Shown here: in pieces, positions 11,956 through 20,441 of the stretch
Layout of the letters: the number at the start of each line of letters is the position of its first letter
Position numbering within the stretch: position 1 is the stretch's first letter
Source of the DNA: Erythrobacter sp. CCH5-A1
GTDB taxonomy: Bacteria; Pseudomonadota; Alphaproteobacteria; Sphingomonadales; Sphingomonadaceae
Reading direction: 5' to 3'
NCBI RefSeq assembly: GCF_001557115.1
Contig: NZ_LSKQ01000148.1
Location: forward strand, 1 to 20,494
Length of the DNA: 20,494 bases
Notes under the pieces: model-generated
Told to the model about the DNA's origin: nothing
Databases searched by the model: none
The model's input: the letters and a program-made list of their open reading frames with translations, nothing else
Position numbers and translations under genes: made by a program

Positions 11956-13383
11956 ATGGTCACCCAGTACAAGAACCTTATCGGCGGCGAGATGGTCGCG
12001 ACCGACCGCTGGCTCGATGTCGTGAACCCTGCGAACGAGCAGGTGATCGGCCAGGTCCCGGCCTGCGGCAAGGCCGAGCTCGACCGCGCCGTCGCCGCCG
12101 CGCGCGCCGCGTTCAAGACCTGGAAGAACACCCCCATCGAAGAGCGCCGCGCCGCGATCATGGCGATCTCGGGCGCGATCAAGGCCAATGCCGAGGAGCT
12201 CTACCGCCTGCTGACCAGCGAGCAGGGTAAGCCCCACGATCAGGCGCGCGGCGAGATCTACGGCGCGGCCGGGATGAGCGCGGCGCAGTCCACCCTCAGC
12301 CTCGATGACGAGATTAACGAGGACAGCGACACCCGCCTGTCGCGCACCCGCCGCGTTCCGGTGGGCGTGGTCGCCGGGATCGTGCCGTGGAACTTCCCCG
12401 TGATGATGGCGATCCAGAAGATCGCGCCCGCGATGCTTTCGGGCTGCACCATCGTGCTGAAGCCTTCGCCCTTCACGCCGCTCACCACCCTGCGCATCGC
12501 CGAGCTGATCGCCGACAAGGTGCCCGCGGGCGTGGTCAACATCATCACCGGCGAGGACGATCTCGGCCCGATGATGACCAGCCACCCCGATATCGACAAG
12601 ATCACCTTCACCGGCTCGACCGCGACGGGGAAGAAGATCATGGAAGGCGCGAGTGCCGACCTCAAGCGCATCACGCTGGAGCTGGGCGGCAACGACGCTT
12701 CGATCGTGCTCCCCGATGCGGACCCCAAGAAGGTCGCCGAGCAGCTGTTCTGGTCGAGCTTCTCCAACGCCGGGCAGATCTGCGTCGCGGCCAAGCGCGT
12801 CTATATCCACGAGGACATCTATGACGAGCTTTCGGCGGCGATCGTCGAATATGCCAAGACCGTGAAGGTCGGTGACGGCAGCCAGCAGGGCACCGGGGTC
12901 GGCCCGATCCAGAACAAGAAGCAGTACGAGCGCGTGCTCGAGCTGATCGAGGATGCCAAGGCGAATGGCTACAAGTTCCTGCTGGGCGGCAATGTCGACC
13001 CCTCGGGCACCGGCTACTTCGTGCCGCTGACCATCCTCGACAACCCGCCCGAGGATGCGCGGATCGTCGCCGAGGAGCAGTTCGGCCCGGTCATGCCGCT
13101 GATGAAGTTCTCGAGCGAGGAAGAGGTGATCCAGCGAGCCAACAATTCGGAATACGGTCTCGCGGGCGCGGTGTGGACCGGCAATCCGGAGAAGGGCGTC
13201 GCAATCGCCGAGCAGCTCGAAACCGGCACGGTGTGGGTCAACGAATACCTCCACCTCTCCCCGTTTGCGCCCTTCGGCGGGCACAAGCAGTCGGGCTTCG
13301 GCGCCGAATATGGCAAGGAAGGCCTCAAGGAGTTCACCTACGCGCAGGTGATCACCGTCAAGAAGGACGCCGTCACCGCCTGA
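11956..13383 (+). CDS. NAD(P)-dependent aldehyde dehydrogenase
   Basis: A 475-residue ALDH-superfamily enzyme oxidising an aldehyde to its acid. Key residues are all present: Asn146 in IVPWNFPVMM, Lys169 in IVLKPSPFTP, the cofactor loop FTGSTATGKKIME, general base Glu242 in TLELGGND, and nucleophile Cys276 in NAGQICVAAKR. The C-terminal motif is APFGGHKQSGFGAEYG. Lys169 followed by Pro-Ser, and the overall pattern, suggest a broad medium-chain or semialdehyde enzyme of the NAD type, but I cannot assign the substrate. The start is fixed by AGAGAGGA (11941-11948) seven bases before ATG. It leads an operon with a kinase-DUF6285 fusion (3 bp away) and an acyl-CoA dehydrogenase, so its acid product is likely to feed CoA-ester catabolism. 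Confidence 0.92.
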   Translation: MVTQYKNLIGGEMVATDRWLDVVNPANEQVIGQVPACGKAELDRAVAAARAAFKTWKNTPIEERRAAIMAISGAIKANAEELYRLLTSEQGKPHDQARGEIYGAAGMSAAQSTLSLDDEINEDSDTRLSRTRRVPVGVVAGIVPWNFPVMMAIQKIAPAMLSGCTIVLKPSPFTPLTTLRIAELIADKVPAGVVNIITGEDDLGPMMTSHPDIDKITFTGSTATGKKIMEGASADLKRITLELGGNDASIVLPDADPKKVAEQLFWSSFSNAGQICVAAKRVYIHEDIYDELSAAIVEYAKTVKVGDGSQQGTGVGPIQNKKQYERVLELIEDAKANGYKFLLGGNVDPSGTGYFVPLTILDNPPEDARIVAEEQFGPVMPLMKFSSEEEVIQRANNSEYGLAGAVWTGNPEKGVAIAEQLETGTVWVNEYLHLSPFAPFGGHKQSGFGAEYGKEGLKEFTYAQVITVKKDAVTA

Positions 13384-13386
13384 TCC

Positions 13387-14733
13387 ATGGCGGTATCGGC
13401 TGAAGAACTGAGCGCCGGGCTGGCGCGGGTGTGTGCCCGCGTCGGCCTCGGCGCTTTGTCTTTGGCGCCGCAGCGGTTGACCGGCGGCGCGGTGATGGAG
13501 AGCTGGCGCTTTGCCGCGGGCGGCTCCGACTACGTGCTTCGCCGCGCACCGAGCCTCGCCTTCATGGACGGGCGGCCTTACGGGCACGCGACCGAAGCCG
13601 CGCTGATCGAGGCCGCGCGGGCCAAGGGCGTCACCGCGCCGGAGGTGGTCGCGGTGCTGGAGGAAGCGGACGGGCTCGGCTCGGGCTTCGTCATGCGCGC
13701 GCTGCCGGGGACGGCTGATCCCAAGGTCATTTTGCAATGCGAAGACCCGGATGGGCTGTTGCGCGGCATCGCCCGCGATCTGGCGCGCATCCATCGCTTG
13801 CGGCAGGGCGATGTGCCCGAGGGCGTGCCGGTGATGGACTACCGCGCCGCCATCGCTGACCTCAAGCAGCAGTTCATGGACGCGGGCGGGGATCGCCCGA
13901 TCATCGCGCTGGGGCTGAAGTGGCTGGAGGACAATTGCCCGCCTGAGGTCGAGCCCGTCCTCAATCACGGCGATTACCGGATGGGCAATCTGCTGGTGGA
14001 GGGCTCCGCTTTGACCGGGGTGCTCGACTGGGAAATCGCCCATTTCGGCGATCGCCACGAGGACCTCGCCTTCGGCTGCATGGCCGTATGGCGCTTCGCC
14101 CGCTACGACCGCCCCGCGCTGGGGCTGGGTTCGATAGAGGACTACATCGCCGCCTACGAGGCCGAGGCGGGGGTGACCATCGACCCCGCACGCTTCCGCT
14201 TCTGGACGATCTACCGCACCGTGTGGTGGGCGCTCGGGTGCCTCAAGATGGCCGCCCAATGGCGCTCGGGCGCGGACCGGATGCTGGAGCGCGTGGTGAT
14301 CTCGCGCCGGACCAGCGAGCAGGAATTGGACCTGTTGCTGCTGCTGGAGAAGGATGCGCCGGAGGCGGAGCGGGGGCGGCCTGTCGTTTTCAAGCACGAT
14401 CCGGTCCCCTTCTTGGGCGAGGCCATGATGGAGGAAATGGCGATCGCAGTTGCTGAATGGCTGGACACCCTCAAGGACAAGCTCGCCGGGCACGACCGTT
14501 TTCAGCTGGCCGTCGCTCGCAACGCACTCGGCATGATGGCACGCCAAGCGGAATTGCTCCCGTGGGAAAGCGATTGGCTGCTCTCCGACGAACTGCTCGC
14601 GGGCGACAAATCGCTGCGTTCGCCGGGGGTCTTGGCTGACCTCAGAGCGAGAGCGCTCCGTAAACTCACCGCCGACGTTCCCAAATACCCCGCGCTGGCC
14701 CATGCGCGCAAAAAATGGACCGGAGAGGAATAA
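13387..14733 (+). CDS. APH-type phosphotransferase fused to a DUF6285 domain (LvaA-LvaB-like)
   Basis: A 448-residue two-domain protein. Residues about 25-330 are an aminoglycoside-phosphotransferase-fold kinase of the ACAD10/11-N type: LRRAP and FVMRALPGT, the catalytic loop HGDYRMGN (Asp196, Asn201) and the metal-binding VLDWEIAHFGD (Asp214). Residues about 345-445 match DUF6285: MEEMAIAVAEWLD, RFQLAVARNALGMMARQAEL and LRKLTADVPKYP. In the Pseudomonas levulinate pathway, the kinase LvaA and the small LvaB together phosphorylate 4-hydroxyacyl-CoA; the same two parts seem joined here (the LvaB-DUF6285 match is inference). The following acyl-CoA dehydrogenase fits that chemistry. It starts 3 bp after the aldehyde dehydrogenase stop with a poor Shine-Dalgarno, suggesting coupled translation. 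Confidence 0.88.
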   Translation: MAVSAEELSAGLARVCARVGLGALSLAPQRLTGGAVMESWRFAAGGSDYVLRRAPSLAFMDGRPYGHATEAALIEAARAKGVTAPEVVAVLEEADGLGSGFVMRALPGTADPKVILQCEDPDGLLRGIARDLARIHRLRQGDVPEGVPVMDYRAAIADLKQQFMDAGGDRPIIALGLKWLEDNCPPEVEPVLNHGDYRMGNLLVEGSALTGVLDWEIAHFGDRHEDLAFGCMAVWRFARYDRPALGLGSIEDYIAAYEAEAGVTIDPARFRFWTIYRTVWWALGCLKMAAQWRSGADRMLERVVISRRTSEQELDLLLLLEKDAPEAERGRPVVFKHDPVPFLGEAMMEEMAIAVAEWLDTLKDKLAGHDRFQLAVARNALGMMARQAELLPWESDWLLSDELLAGDKSLRSPGVLADLRARALRKLTADVPKYPALAHARKKWTGEE

Positions 14734-14734
14734 C

Positions 14735-16021
14735 ATGGACTTCGCCATTCCCGCCGACCTGCAGGCTTATCTCGACGAACTCGACGCCTTCATCGCCGCC
14801 GAGATCAAGCCGCTCGAGCAGCAGGACGACAACATCCGCTTCTTCGACCACCGCCGCGAATATGCGCGCACGGACTTCGAGGCAGGCGGCTTGCCGCGGC
14901 ACGAGTGGGAGGAACTCCTGAAAGAGGCCACCCGCCGCGCCGACAAGGCCGGCCATTGGCGCTTCTCCGCCCCCAAGCGCTATGGCGGGAAGGATGGCAG
15001 CAACCTCTGGATGGCGGTGATCCGCGAGCATTTCGCGCGCCAAGGCCTCGGGCTGCACAACGATCTCCAGAACGAACACTCGATCGTCGGCAATTTCCCC
15101 TTCGTCGCCATGTTCGACCAGTGGGGCACCGAAGAACAGAAGCAGGAATTCATCCTCGGCGGGTTCGAGCGCACGCGGCGGGTCGCCTTCGGGCTGACTG
15201 AACCGCATCACGGCTCGGACGCGACCCATATGGAGACGCACGCCGTGCGCGAGACGCGCGACGGGGTCGATGGCTGGCTGATCAACGGCGAGAAAATGTG
15301 GATCACCGGGATGCACGTCGCCACCCACTGCGCGATGTTCGCGCGCACTTCGGGCAAGGCGGGGGACGCGAGCGGGATCACCTGCTTCCTCGTCCCCAAC
15401 CCCACCCCCGGCCTCGAAATCGAGGAGTGGATGTGGACCTTCAACATGCCCACCGATCATCCGCGCCTCAGCGTCACCAACGTCTGGGTGCCCGACAGCG
15501 CGATCCTCGGCGTGGAAGGCCGCGGCCTCGCGCTCGCCCAGAGTTTTGTTCACCAGAATCGCATCCGGCAGGCGGCGTCGAGCTGCGGCGCGGCGCTCTA
15601 TTGCATCGATGAGAGCGTCAAATATGCGCGGGAGCGCAAACCCTTCGGCGAGGAATTGGCGCGCAATCAGGCGATCCAGTTCCCCTTGGTGGAGCTCGCG
15701 ACGCAGGCCGAGATGCTGCGCCTCCTGATCTTCAAGACCGCGTGGGAGATGGACAACATGCCCCACGAGGCGATCGAGAAGACCATCTCGGACAAGGTCA
15801 GCATGTGCAACTACTGGGCGAACCGCCTCGTCTGCGAGGCGGCGGACCGGGCGATGCAGGTCCATGGCGGCATCGGCTATTCGCGCCACAAGCCCTTCGA
15901 GCACATCTACCGCCACCACCGACGTTACCGGATCACCGAGGGATCGGAAGAGATCCAGATGCGCAAGGTGGGGGCCTACCTGTTCGGCTATCTCGGGCCG
16001 AAGCGGGGGATGTACGGGTGA
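14735..16021 (+). CDS. Acyl-CoA dehydrogenase family protein (ACAD10/11-type neighbour)
   Basis: A 428-residue flavoprotein of the acyl-CoA dehydrogenase family. Motifs in order: an N-terminal helical domain, the flavin-site AFGLTEPHHGSDATHMET (152-168), WLINGEKMWITGMHVATHCA in the beta domain, RKPFGEEL near 301-308, QVHGGIGYSRHKPFEHIYR (375-393), and the catalytic base Glu402 in RITEGSEEIQM. It should act on a CoA thioester with FAD and pass electrons to ETF. With the upstream kinase-DUF6285 protein, it could act on a 4-phospho-acyl-CoA as proposed for ACAD10/11 and LvaC (inference). The ATG at 14735 has GAGAGGA a few bases upstream and follows the kinase stop by one base. Its TGA overlaps the GTG start of the next gene. 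Confidence 0.9.
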   Translation: MDFAIPADLQAYLDELDAFIAAEIKPLEQQDDNIRFFDHRREYARTDFEAGGLPRHEWEELLKEATRRADKAGHWRFSAPKRYGGKDGSNLWMAVIREHFARQGLGLHNDLQNEHSIVGNFPFVAMFDQWGTEEQKQEFILGGFERTRRVAFGLTEPHHGSDATHMETHAVRETRDGVDGWLINGEKMWITGMHVATHCAMFARTSGKAGDASGITCFLVPNPTPGLEIEEWMWTFNMPTDHPRLSVTNVWVPDSAILGVEGRGLALAQSFVHQNRIRQAASSCGAALYCIDESVKYARERKPFGEELARNQAIQFPLVELATQAEMLRLLIFKTAWEMDNMPHEAIEKTISDKVSMCNYWANRLVCEAADRAMQVHGGIGYSRHKPFEHIYRHHRRYRITEGSEEIQMRKVGAYLFGYLGPKRGMYG

Positions 16022-16425
16022 GTGAGGGCGCGCGCGCCTATGCGGTGCTCGCCATCATCGCGGCGGCAATCGGCTGGGTGGTGGCCCTTTCGTCGTCGCA
16101 ATTCGTGGGACCTCGGCGGGAATACAGCGGGGTTTATCGGGTCGGCTTCGAAGTTTCCTATTTCGTAGAGGGAGCGAGCGAGGGAACCGAGCCGCCCTTC
16201 AATCCCAACACACGCGGCTATCTGGACTCGGCCAGCCTCACTTTGCCGCCCGAGAAGTGCGACAGGAGCGCAGCGGGCTATTCGCCCTTGCGGCTCAATA
16301 GGGGTTACCAAATCCGGTTCATCGGACGCCGCAAGCCCGGACCATCCGGGCACCTCGGAATGTCGCCTGCCGAGTATCTGGTCGAACGGGTGATCGATAT
16401 CCGTCCGCTCGATCAAGACTGCTAG
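16018..16425 (+). CDS. Small membrane-anchored hypothetical protein (135 aa)
   Basis: A 135-residue protein starting at GTG in a GTGA overlap with the acyl-CoA dehydrogenase stop. Residues 8-26 (YAVLAIIAAAIGWVVALSS) form a membrane anchor or uncleaved signal; the rest is a probable periplasmic domain with strand-like stretches (YSGVYRVGFEVSYFVEG, GYQIRFIGRR) and two Cys residues, in PEKCDRS and at the C-terminal end. No family recognised. It is the last gene of the operon by overlap but may have nothing to do with the catabolic enzymes. Its TAG stop shares the CTAG at 16422-16425 with the stop of the convergent transporter gene. Confidence 0.65.
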   Translation: MSEGARAYAVLAIIAAAIGWVVALSSSQFVGPRREYSGVYRVGFEVSYFVEGASEGTEPPFNPNTRGYLDSASLTLPPEKCDRSAAGYSPLRLNRGYQIRFIGRRKPGPSGHLGMSPAEYLVERVIDIRPLDQDC

Positions 16426-17384
16426 CCCCGCCGCCGCCAGAACCCCGCGAGCAGGCTCCCGATCAGCACGTGCCACACCGCCGAGATCGCGGCGGGTACC
16501 GGGGCGAGGGCGGCTTGCGTCGCATTGGCGAACTGCGCGGCGAAGGCGGGTGTTTTGGCCAGCCCCGAACCGAGGCCCGAATTCTGCATCCCCACCTCGA
16601 TGCTGATCGTGCGCGCCTCGACCTCGCCCAGCCCCAGCACGCGCGCCAGCACATAGCCCAGCCCGAACCCGAGCGCGTGGAGCAGGAAAGTCGCCAGCAG
16701 CAGCACGCCCGCGTGCTCCATGATCTGCGCCCTGGAACCGCCGACGATCCCGCCCACGATCAGCACCACCAGCACGATGGCGACCAGCGGCAGCACCCCA
16801 TTCACCGCCTCCGCCGCACGCGGGAACAGGCGGTTGAGCAGGGTGCCGAGCACCACCGGCACCAGCACCACGCCCACCATGTTCACCAGCAGGTTCAGCC
16901 GGTCGATTTCCACATAGGCCCCCGCGAGCCACCCCGTCAGCAGCGGGGTCAGCACCACCGCGGCCAGCGTCGAGGCCATCGTCATCGCCACCGACAGCGC
17001 CACGTGTCCACGCGCGATATAGGTGACGATGTTCGAAGCCGTGCCCCCCGGGCAGCAGGCCACCAGAATGAGGCCCACCGCCAGCCCTGGCTCCAGCCCC
17101 AGCACCCGCGCCACGGCAAAGCCCGAGAGCGGCATCACCGTATATTGCAGCGCCACCCCGGCCACGAAGGCGCGCGGCATGTTCAGGAGCCCGCGATAAT
17201 CCTCGAAGGTCAGCGTCAGGCCCATCGCCAGCATGATGACGCCCAGCGCGAGGCTGAGCAGCGGCTGGCCGGCGAAGCGGATGCTCCCGTCGGTCATCCA
17301 GGTGAAGGCGGGCGGATAAAACCATGCGAGCGCCACACCGCCCAGCGTCAGGGCTGCGAAATTGTTGGTGATCGCGCGCAGCAT
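16422..17384 (-). CDS. Bile acid:sodium symporter (BASS) family transporter
   Basis: A 320-residue inner-membrane protein with nine or ten hydrophobic segments spread through its length. It belongs to the BASS/ACR3-like superfamily: LALGVIMLAMGLTLTFEDYR near residues 46-65, the sodium-site signature VACCPGGTASNIVTYIARG (about 108-126), and the second repeat with EVGMQNSGLGSGLAK (about 265-279). These match organic-anion/sodium symporters rather than arsenite exporters. The substrate is unknown; pantoate, pyruvate and sterol-like acids are known for relatives. I chose the ATG at 17384, which gives a short N-terminus before the first helix; the frame extends to 17465 but that part is hydrophilic and unlike the family. 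Single gene, convergent with the operon on its left. Confidence 0.9.
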   Translation of the reverse strand: MLRAITNNFAALTLGGVALAWFYPPAFTWMTDGSIRFAGQPLLSLALGVIMLAMGLTLTFEDYRGLLNMPRAFVAGVALQYTVMPLSGFAVARVLGLEPGLAVGLILVACCPGGTASNIVTYIARGHVALSVAMTMASTLAAVVLTPLLTGWLAGAYVEIDRLNLLVNMVGVVLVPVVLGTLLNRLFPRAAEAVNGVLPLVAIVLVVLIVGGIVGGSRAQIMEHAGVLLLATFLLHALGFGLGYVLARVLGLGEVEARTISIEVGMQNSGLGSGLAKTPAFAAQFANATQAALAPVPAAISAVWHVLIGSLLAGFWRRRG

Positions 17385-17504
17385 GGCATGGCCCCCGGGT
17401 GCCTTGCGTTCCGCCGTCCCCCCGGCGACGCTCCGGCTTTTCGGAACATCTAGCAATATCCGCAAGCGCCGCTAGTCTACCCTATACAAAACAGGGGAGT
17501 ATTC

Positions 17505-20285
17505 ATGCGTTACGTGGTCGCCGCCCTTCTCGCTGGATCCGCTGCCGTGCCCGTCTGGGCCGGTGAGGCGGTGCTTTACGATCGCCCTCCGGCATGGATC
17601 GAGACAGCGGCGATCGAGCCCAGGAAGGAAGGGTCGAACGATATCCTGCTGCTGCTCGACCAGCAGGCGCGGATCGAGACGGGGCGGCTGTGGAGCTACG
17701 TCGACACCGCGATCGCGCTCGATTCGCCCGAGGCGCTGACCCGCTTCGGCACGATCAGCACCTCGTGGATGCCCGACAAGGGCGATCTCATCATCCACCG
17801 GGTCGAGCTGATCCGCGGCAGTGAGGTGATCGACGTGATCGGGGGCGGGGCGGCGTTCGAGGTGCTGCGCCGTGAGCGGGGGCTGGAAAAGCGGCTGGTC
17901 GACGGCTCGCTCACCGCGACCCTCGCGGTGCCCGGCGCGAAGCTCGGCGATGTGCTGCGCCTGACCTATTCGACCACGCTGTCGGACCAGGCGATGGGCG
18001 ACAATGTCCAGTGGCAATCCGGGCTGATCGCCAAGCCGGTCCCGCTCCAGAAGGGGCGGGTGCAGGTCTCGTGGCCCGAGGCGATGCCGGTCTCGCGCCT
18101 GCGGCTCGGCAAGGCAGCGGTGGCCGAGCCGGTCGCCAAGGGCGGGTACATGGTGTGGACCGCCGACATGCCGGTGGCCGAAGCCGATCCCGTGCCCGAT
18201 GATGCGCCCGCGCGCTTCAAGATCGGCGAGCTGTTGCAGGTGTCGACCTATGCCGACTGGGCGGCGGTCTCGCGCAACCACGCGCAGCATTACCGCACCA
18301 CCGGCGCGATCAAGCCGGGGAGCGACCTGGCAGGGCGGATCGCCGCGATTGCCGCTGCGAGCAGCGATCCGCTGACCCGCGCGGCGGCGGCGCTGCGGCT
18401 GGTGCAGGACGATGTCAGCTACCTGATGAAGGGCATGGACGGGGGCAACTACATCCCGCAATCGCCCGAGGACACCTGGGACAAGCGCTTCGGCGATTGC
18501 AAGGCCAAGTCGCTGCTGCTGCTCGCCATGCTGCGCGAGCTGGGGATCACCGCCGAGCCTGTGCTTGTGCGCACCAACGGCGGCGACATGCTGCCGCAGC
18601 TCGCCCCGCTGCCGGGCAATTTCAACCACGTGATCGTGCGGGCCGAGATCGGCGGCACCAATTACTGGCTCGACGGCACCACCTCGGGCGTCCGGATCGA
18701 CACCATCGACGAGGTGCCGCGCTTCTTCCACGCCCTGCCCCTCCGCGAGGAAGGCGCGGGGCTGATCCCGCTGGATACGCGCGTGCAGGCGACCCCCGAC
18801 CGCGAAGTGCGCCTCACGCTCGATCACCGTGCCGGGGTGCGTGTGCCGGCCATTTACGATCTCACCGTCACATACCGCAGCTCGATGGGCGCGCAATGGC
18901 GCACGACCGCCGATCAAGCCAATGCCGAGATGAAGAAGGACGCGGTGATCGAGGCGGTCGAGAACGTAATCGGCGAGAACCAGCTGGTCGAACATACCCT
19001 CACCTATGACGCCGATACCGGGCTTGCCGTGCTCAAGGCGCGCGGGATCATCGGCAGCGCATGGGAGCGTGACGGCAAGGACTACCGCTTCGAGGCGCCC
19101 GCGCAGGCCGCACGCGCAGTCAACATCGATGCCGACCGCGCGCGCAGCGCCTGGCGCGCCATTCCGTTGTCGCTGAACGGCCCGCTCTACCTCACCAGCA
19201 GCGCTGAGGTGCTGCTGCCCGAGGAGCTGACCACCGCGCTGGAGGGCACGAAGGAACCTGTCGCCGCAACCATCGGCGGGGTGGAACTGGCCGCGAAGGC
19301 GCAGCTTGCCGGTCCGCGCTTCCTGCTCGACCAGTCGATCCGCACCCGCGACGAGGAACTCGCCGCCGATCGTATCGCGCCCGCGCGCCGCGAGCTCACC
19401 CGCTTCGACCGCCAGCTGCCGGTGCTGCGCTCGGCCGCAGGGGTCCGCGAGCTTTGGGAGTATTTCGGCAAGGACCGCGCTCGCCTCGCCGCGCTCGAGG
19501 CGCTGTTTGCCCGCGCCATCGCCGACGCCAAGCCCGACGAGCCCGATCCGCTGATCAACCGCGCGAACTACCACATGGGCATCTACGATCACGCCGCGGC
19601 GCTCAAGGATGTCGAGGCGGCGATGGCGATCGAGAGCTCGCGCGATCTGGTGATCGCCCGCGGCGGTCTGCGCCACGACCTCGGCGATCTCGAAGGGGCG
19701 CTGGCGGACTTCGTCGAGGCTGAGGCGCTCGAGCCCGACGGGTCGACCTATGGCGACCAGATCGTGCTGCTGGCCCTGACCGGGAAGGCCGAGGCGGGGC
19801 TTGCGCTGGCCGACGATTACGAGGCGATCACCAAGGAGCGCCCGGCGCAGGTCACCATGCGCGCAATCGCATTGGGCTGGGCGGGTCAGGCCGACGAGGG
19901 GATCGCGCTGCTCGAGGACATGGTCGCCGAGCGGCCCACCGATGGCGCCCTGCTCAATGCGCTGTGCTGGGAGGCGGGGATCTGGTCGAAGATGGACGAG
20001 GCCCGCCTCGCGATCTGCACCCAGGCGGTCGAGAAGAGCGAAAATTCCGCCGATGCGCTCGACAGCCGGGCGATGGCGCACTTCCGGATGGGCAACCTTC
20101 CCGCCGCGCTCGCCGATATCGAAGCGGCGCTGCTGGCCGAACCCTACCTGACCGGCTCGCGCCTGATGCGCGGCGTGATCCGGGTCAAGATGGGCGACAA
20201 GGGCGGCAAGGAGGACATCGCGCTGGCGCTGAAGATGCGCCCCTCGATGGCCGCGACCTACAAGGCGTGGGGGATCGAGCTGTAG
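17505..20285 (+). CDS. Secreted DUF3857 - transglutaminase - TPR protein
   Basis: A 926-residue exported protein. Residues 1-19 are a signal peptide (MRYVVAALLAGSAAVPVWA, cut before GEA). Residues about 50-220 are a DUF3857 beta domain. Residues about 265-400 are a transglutaminase-like cysteine-protease fold with a full triad: Cys332 in RFGDCKAKS, His375 in FNHVIVRA and Asp390 in YWLDGTTSG. Residues about 670-926 carry TPR repeats such as YDHAAALKDVEAAMAIE and LPAALADIEAALLAEP. The family is widespread in Bacteroidetes and sphingomonads; the reaction is unproven (peptide hydrolysis or cross-linking in the periplasm is likely). The start has AGGGGAG (17493-17499) five bases upstream. A strong hairpin lies 11 bp after the stop. 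Confidence 0.92.
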   Translation: MRYVVAALLAGSAAVPVWAGEAVLYDRPPAWIETAAIEPRKEGSNDILLLLDQQARIETGRLWSYVDTAIALDSPEALTRFGTISTSWMPDKGDLIIHRVELIRGSEVIDVIGGGAAFEVLRRERGLEKRLVDGSLTATLAVPGAKLGDVLRLTYSTTLSDQAMGDNVQWQSGLIAKPVPLQKGRVQVSWPEAMPVSRLRLGKAAVAEPVAKGGYMVWTADMPVAEADPVPDDAPARFKIGELLQVSTYADWAAVSRNHAQHYRTTGAIKPGSDLAGRIAAIAAASSDPLTRAAAALRLVQDDVSYLMKGMDGGNYIPQSPEDTWDKRFGDCKAKSLLLLAMLRELGITAEPVLVRTNGGDMLPQLAPLPGNFNHVIVRAEIGGTNYWLDGTTSGVRIDTIDEVPRFFHALPLREEGAGLIPLDTRVQATPDREVRLTLDHRAGVRVPAIYDLTVTYRSSMGAQWRTTADQANAEMKKDAVIEAVENVIGENQLVEHTLTYDADTGLAVLKARGIIGSAWERDGKDYRFEAPAQAARAVNIDADRARSAWRAIPLSLNGPLYLTSSAEVLLPEELTTALEGTKEPVAATIGGVELAAKAQLAGPRFLLDQSIRTRDEELAADRIAPARRELTRFDRQLPVLRSAAGVRELWEYFGKDRARLAALEALFARAIADAKPDEPDPLINRANYHMGIYDHAAALKDVEAAMAIESSRDLVIARGGLRHDLGDLEGALADFVEAEALEPDGSTYGDQIVLLALTGKAEAGLALADDYEAITKERPAQVTMRAIALGWAGQADEGIALLEDMVAERPTDGALLNALCWEAGIWSKMDEARLAICTQAVEKSENSADALDSRAMAHFRMGNLPAALADIEAALLAEPYLTGSRLMRGVIRVKMGDKGGKEDIALALKMRPSMAATYKAWGIEL

Positions 20286-20296
20286 GGGCGAAATTG

Positions 20297-20327
20297 TCCC
20301 TCCCCGTTCCAACGGAATGGGGAGGGA
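20297..20327. terminator. Long hairpin between convergent genes, probable bidirectional terminator
   Basis: TCCCTCCCCGTTCC (20297-20310) and GGAATGGGGAGGGA (20314-20327) pair over 14 positions with a single G-T wobble and a three-base AAC loop. There is no T run, so it may stop transcription by Rho assistance, or may be a member of a dispersed hairpin family. It lies between the DUF3857 gene and the opposing fliA-like remnant. Confidence 0.6.
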
Positions 20328-20339
20328 TCGGGTGCAGCG

Positions 20340-20441
20340 CTACCCCTCCAGCAGCGACCGCAAATCCTTCAGCGCCTTGGCGCGCAGCTGGTGGACGCGC
20401 GGCACGCTGACCTCGAGCACTGCGGCGATTTCGGTGAGGTT
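20340..20441 (-). pseudogene. fliA: 3' remnant of a FliA-like (sigma-28) gene, disrupted
   Basis: On the minus strand, 33 codons before a TAG (20340-20342) encode NLTEIAAVLEVSVPRVHQLR and then AKALKDLRSLLEG. This is sigma-factor region 4.2, closely like the FliA C-terminus (NLxEIxAVLEVxxxRVxQLxxxA). Sigma-28 directs flagellar and chemotaxis transcription. Immediately upstream of the Asn codon the similarity stops: the frame reads about eight more codons and meets a TGA (20466-20468), where FliA should continue with the region 4.1 helix. The change coincides with a shift to AT-richer sequence. The gene is therefore truncated at the point where foreign sequence begins, unless the window end is an assembly artefact. 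Confidence 0.75.

Noticed and set aside
11830..14748. A 972-codon open frame on the minus strand.
   Set aside because: It is antisense to the aldehyde dehydrogenase and kinase genes, which show full catalytic motifs. Its translation is His/Arg/Asp-rich low-complexity without domains, the usual mirror frame in GC-rich DNA.
17472..20312. A 946-codon open frame on the minus strand.
   Set aside because: Mirror frame of the DUF3857-transglutaminase-TPR gene. The plus-strand product has a signal peptide and a catalytic triad; the minus-strand one has neither motifs nor a ribosome-binding site.
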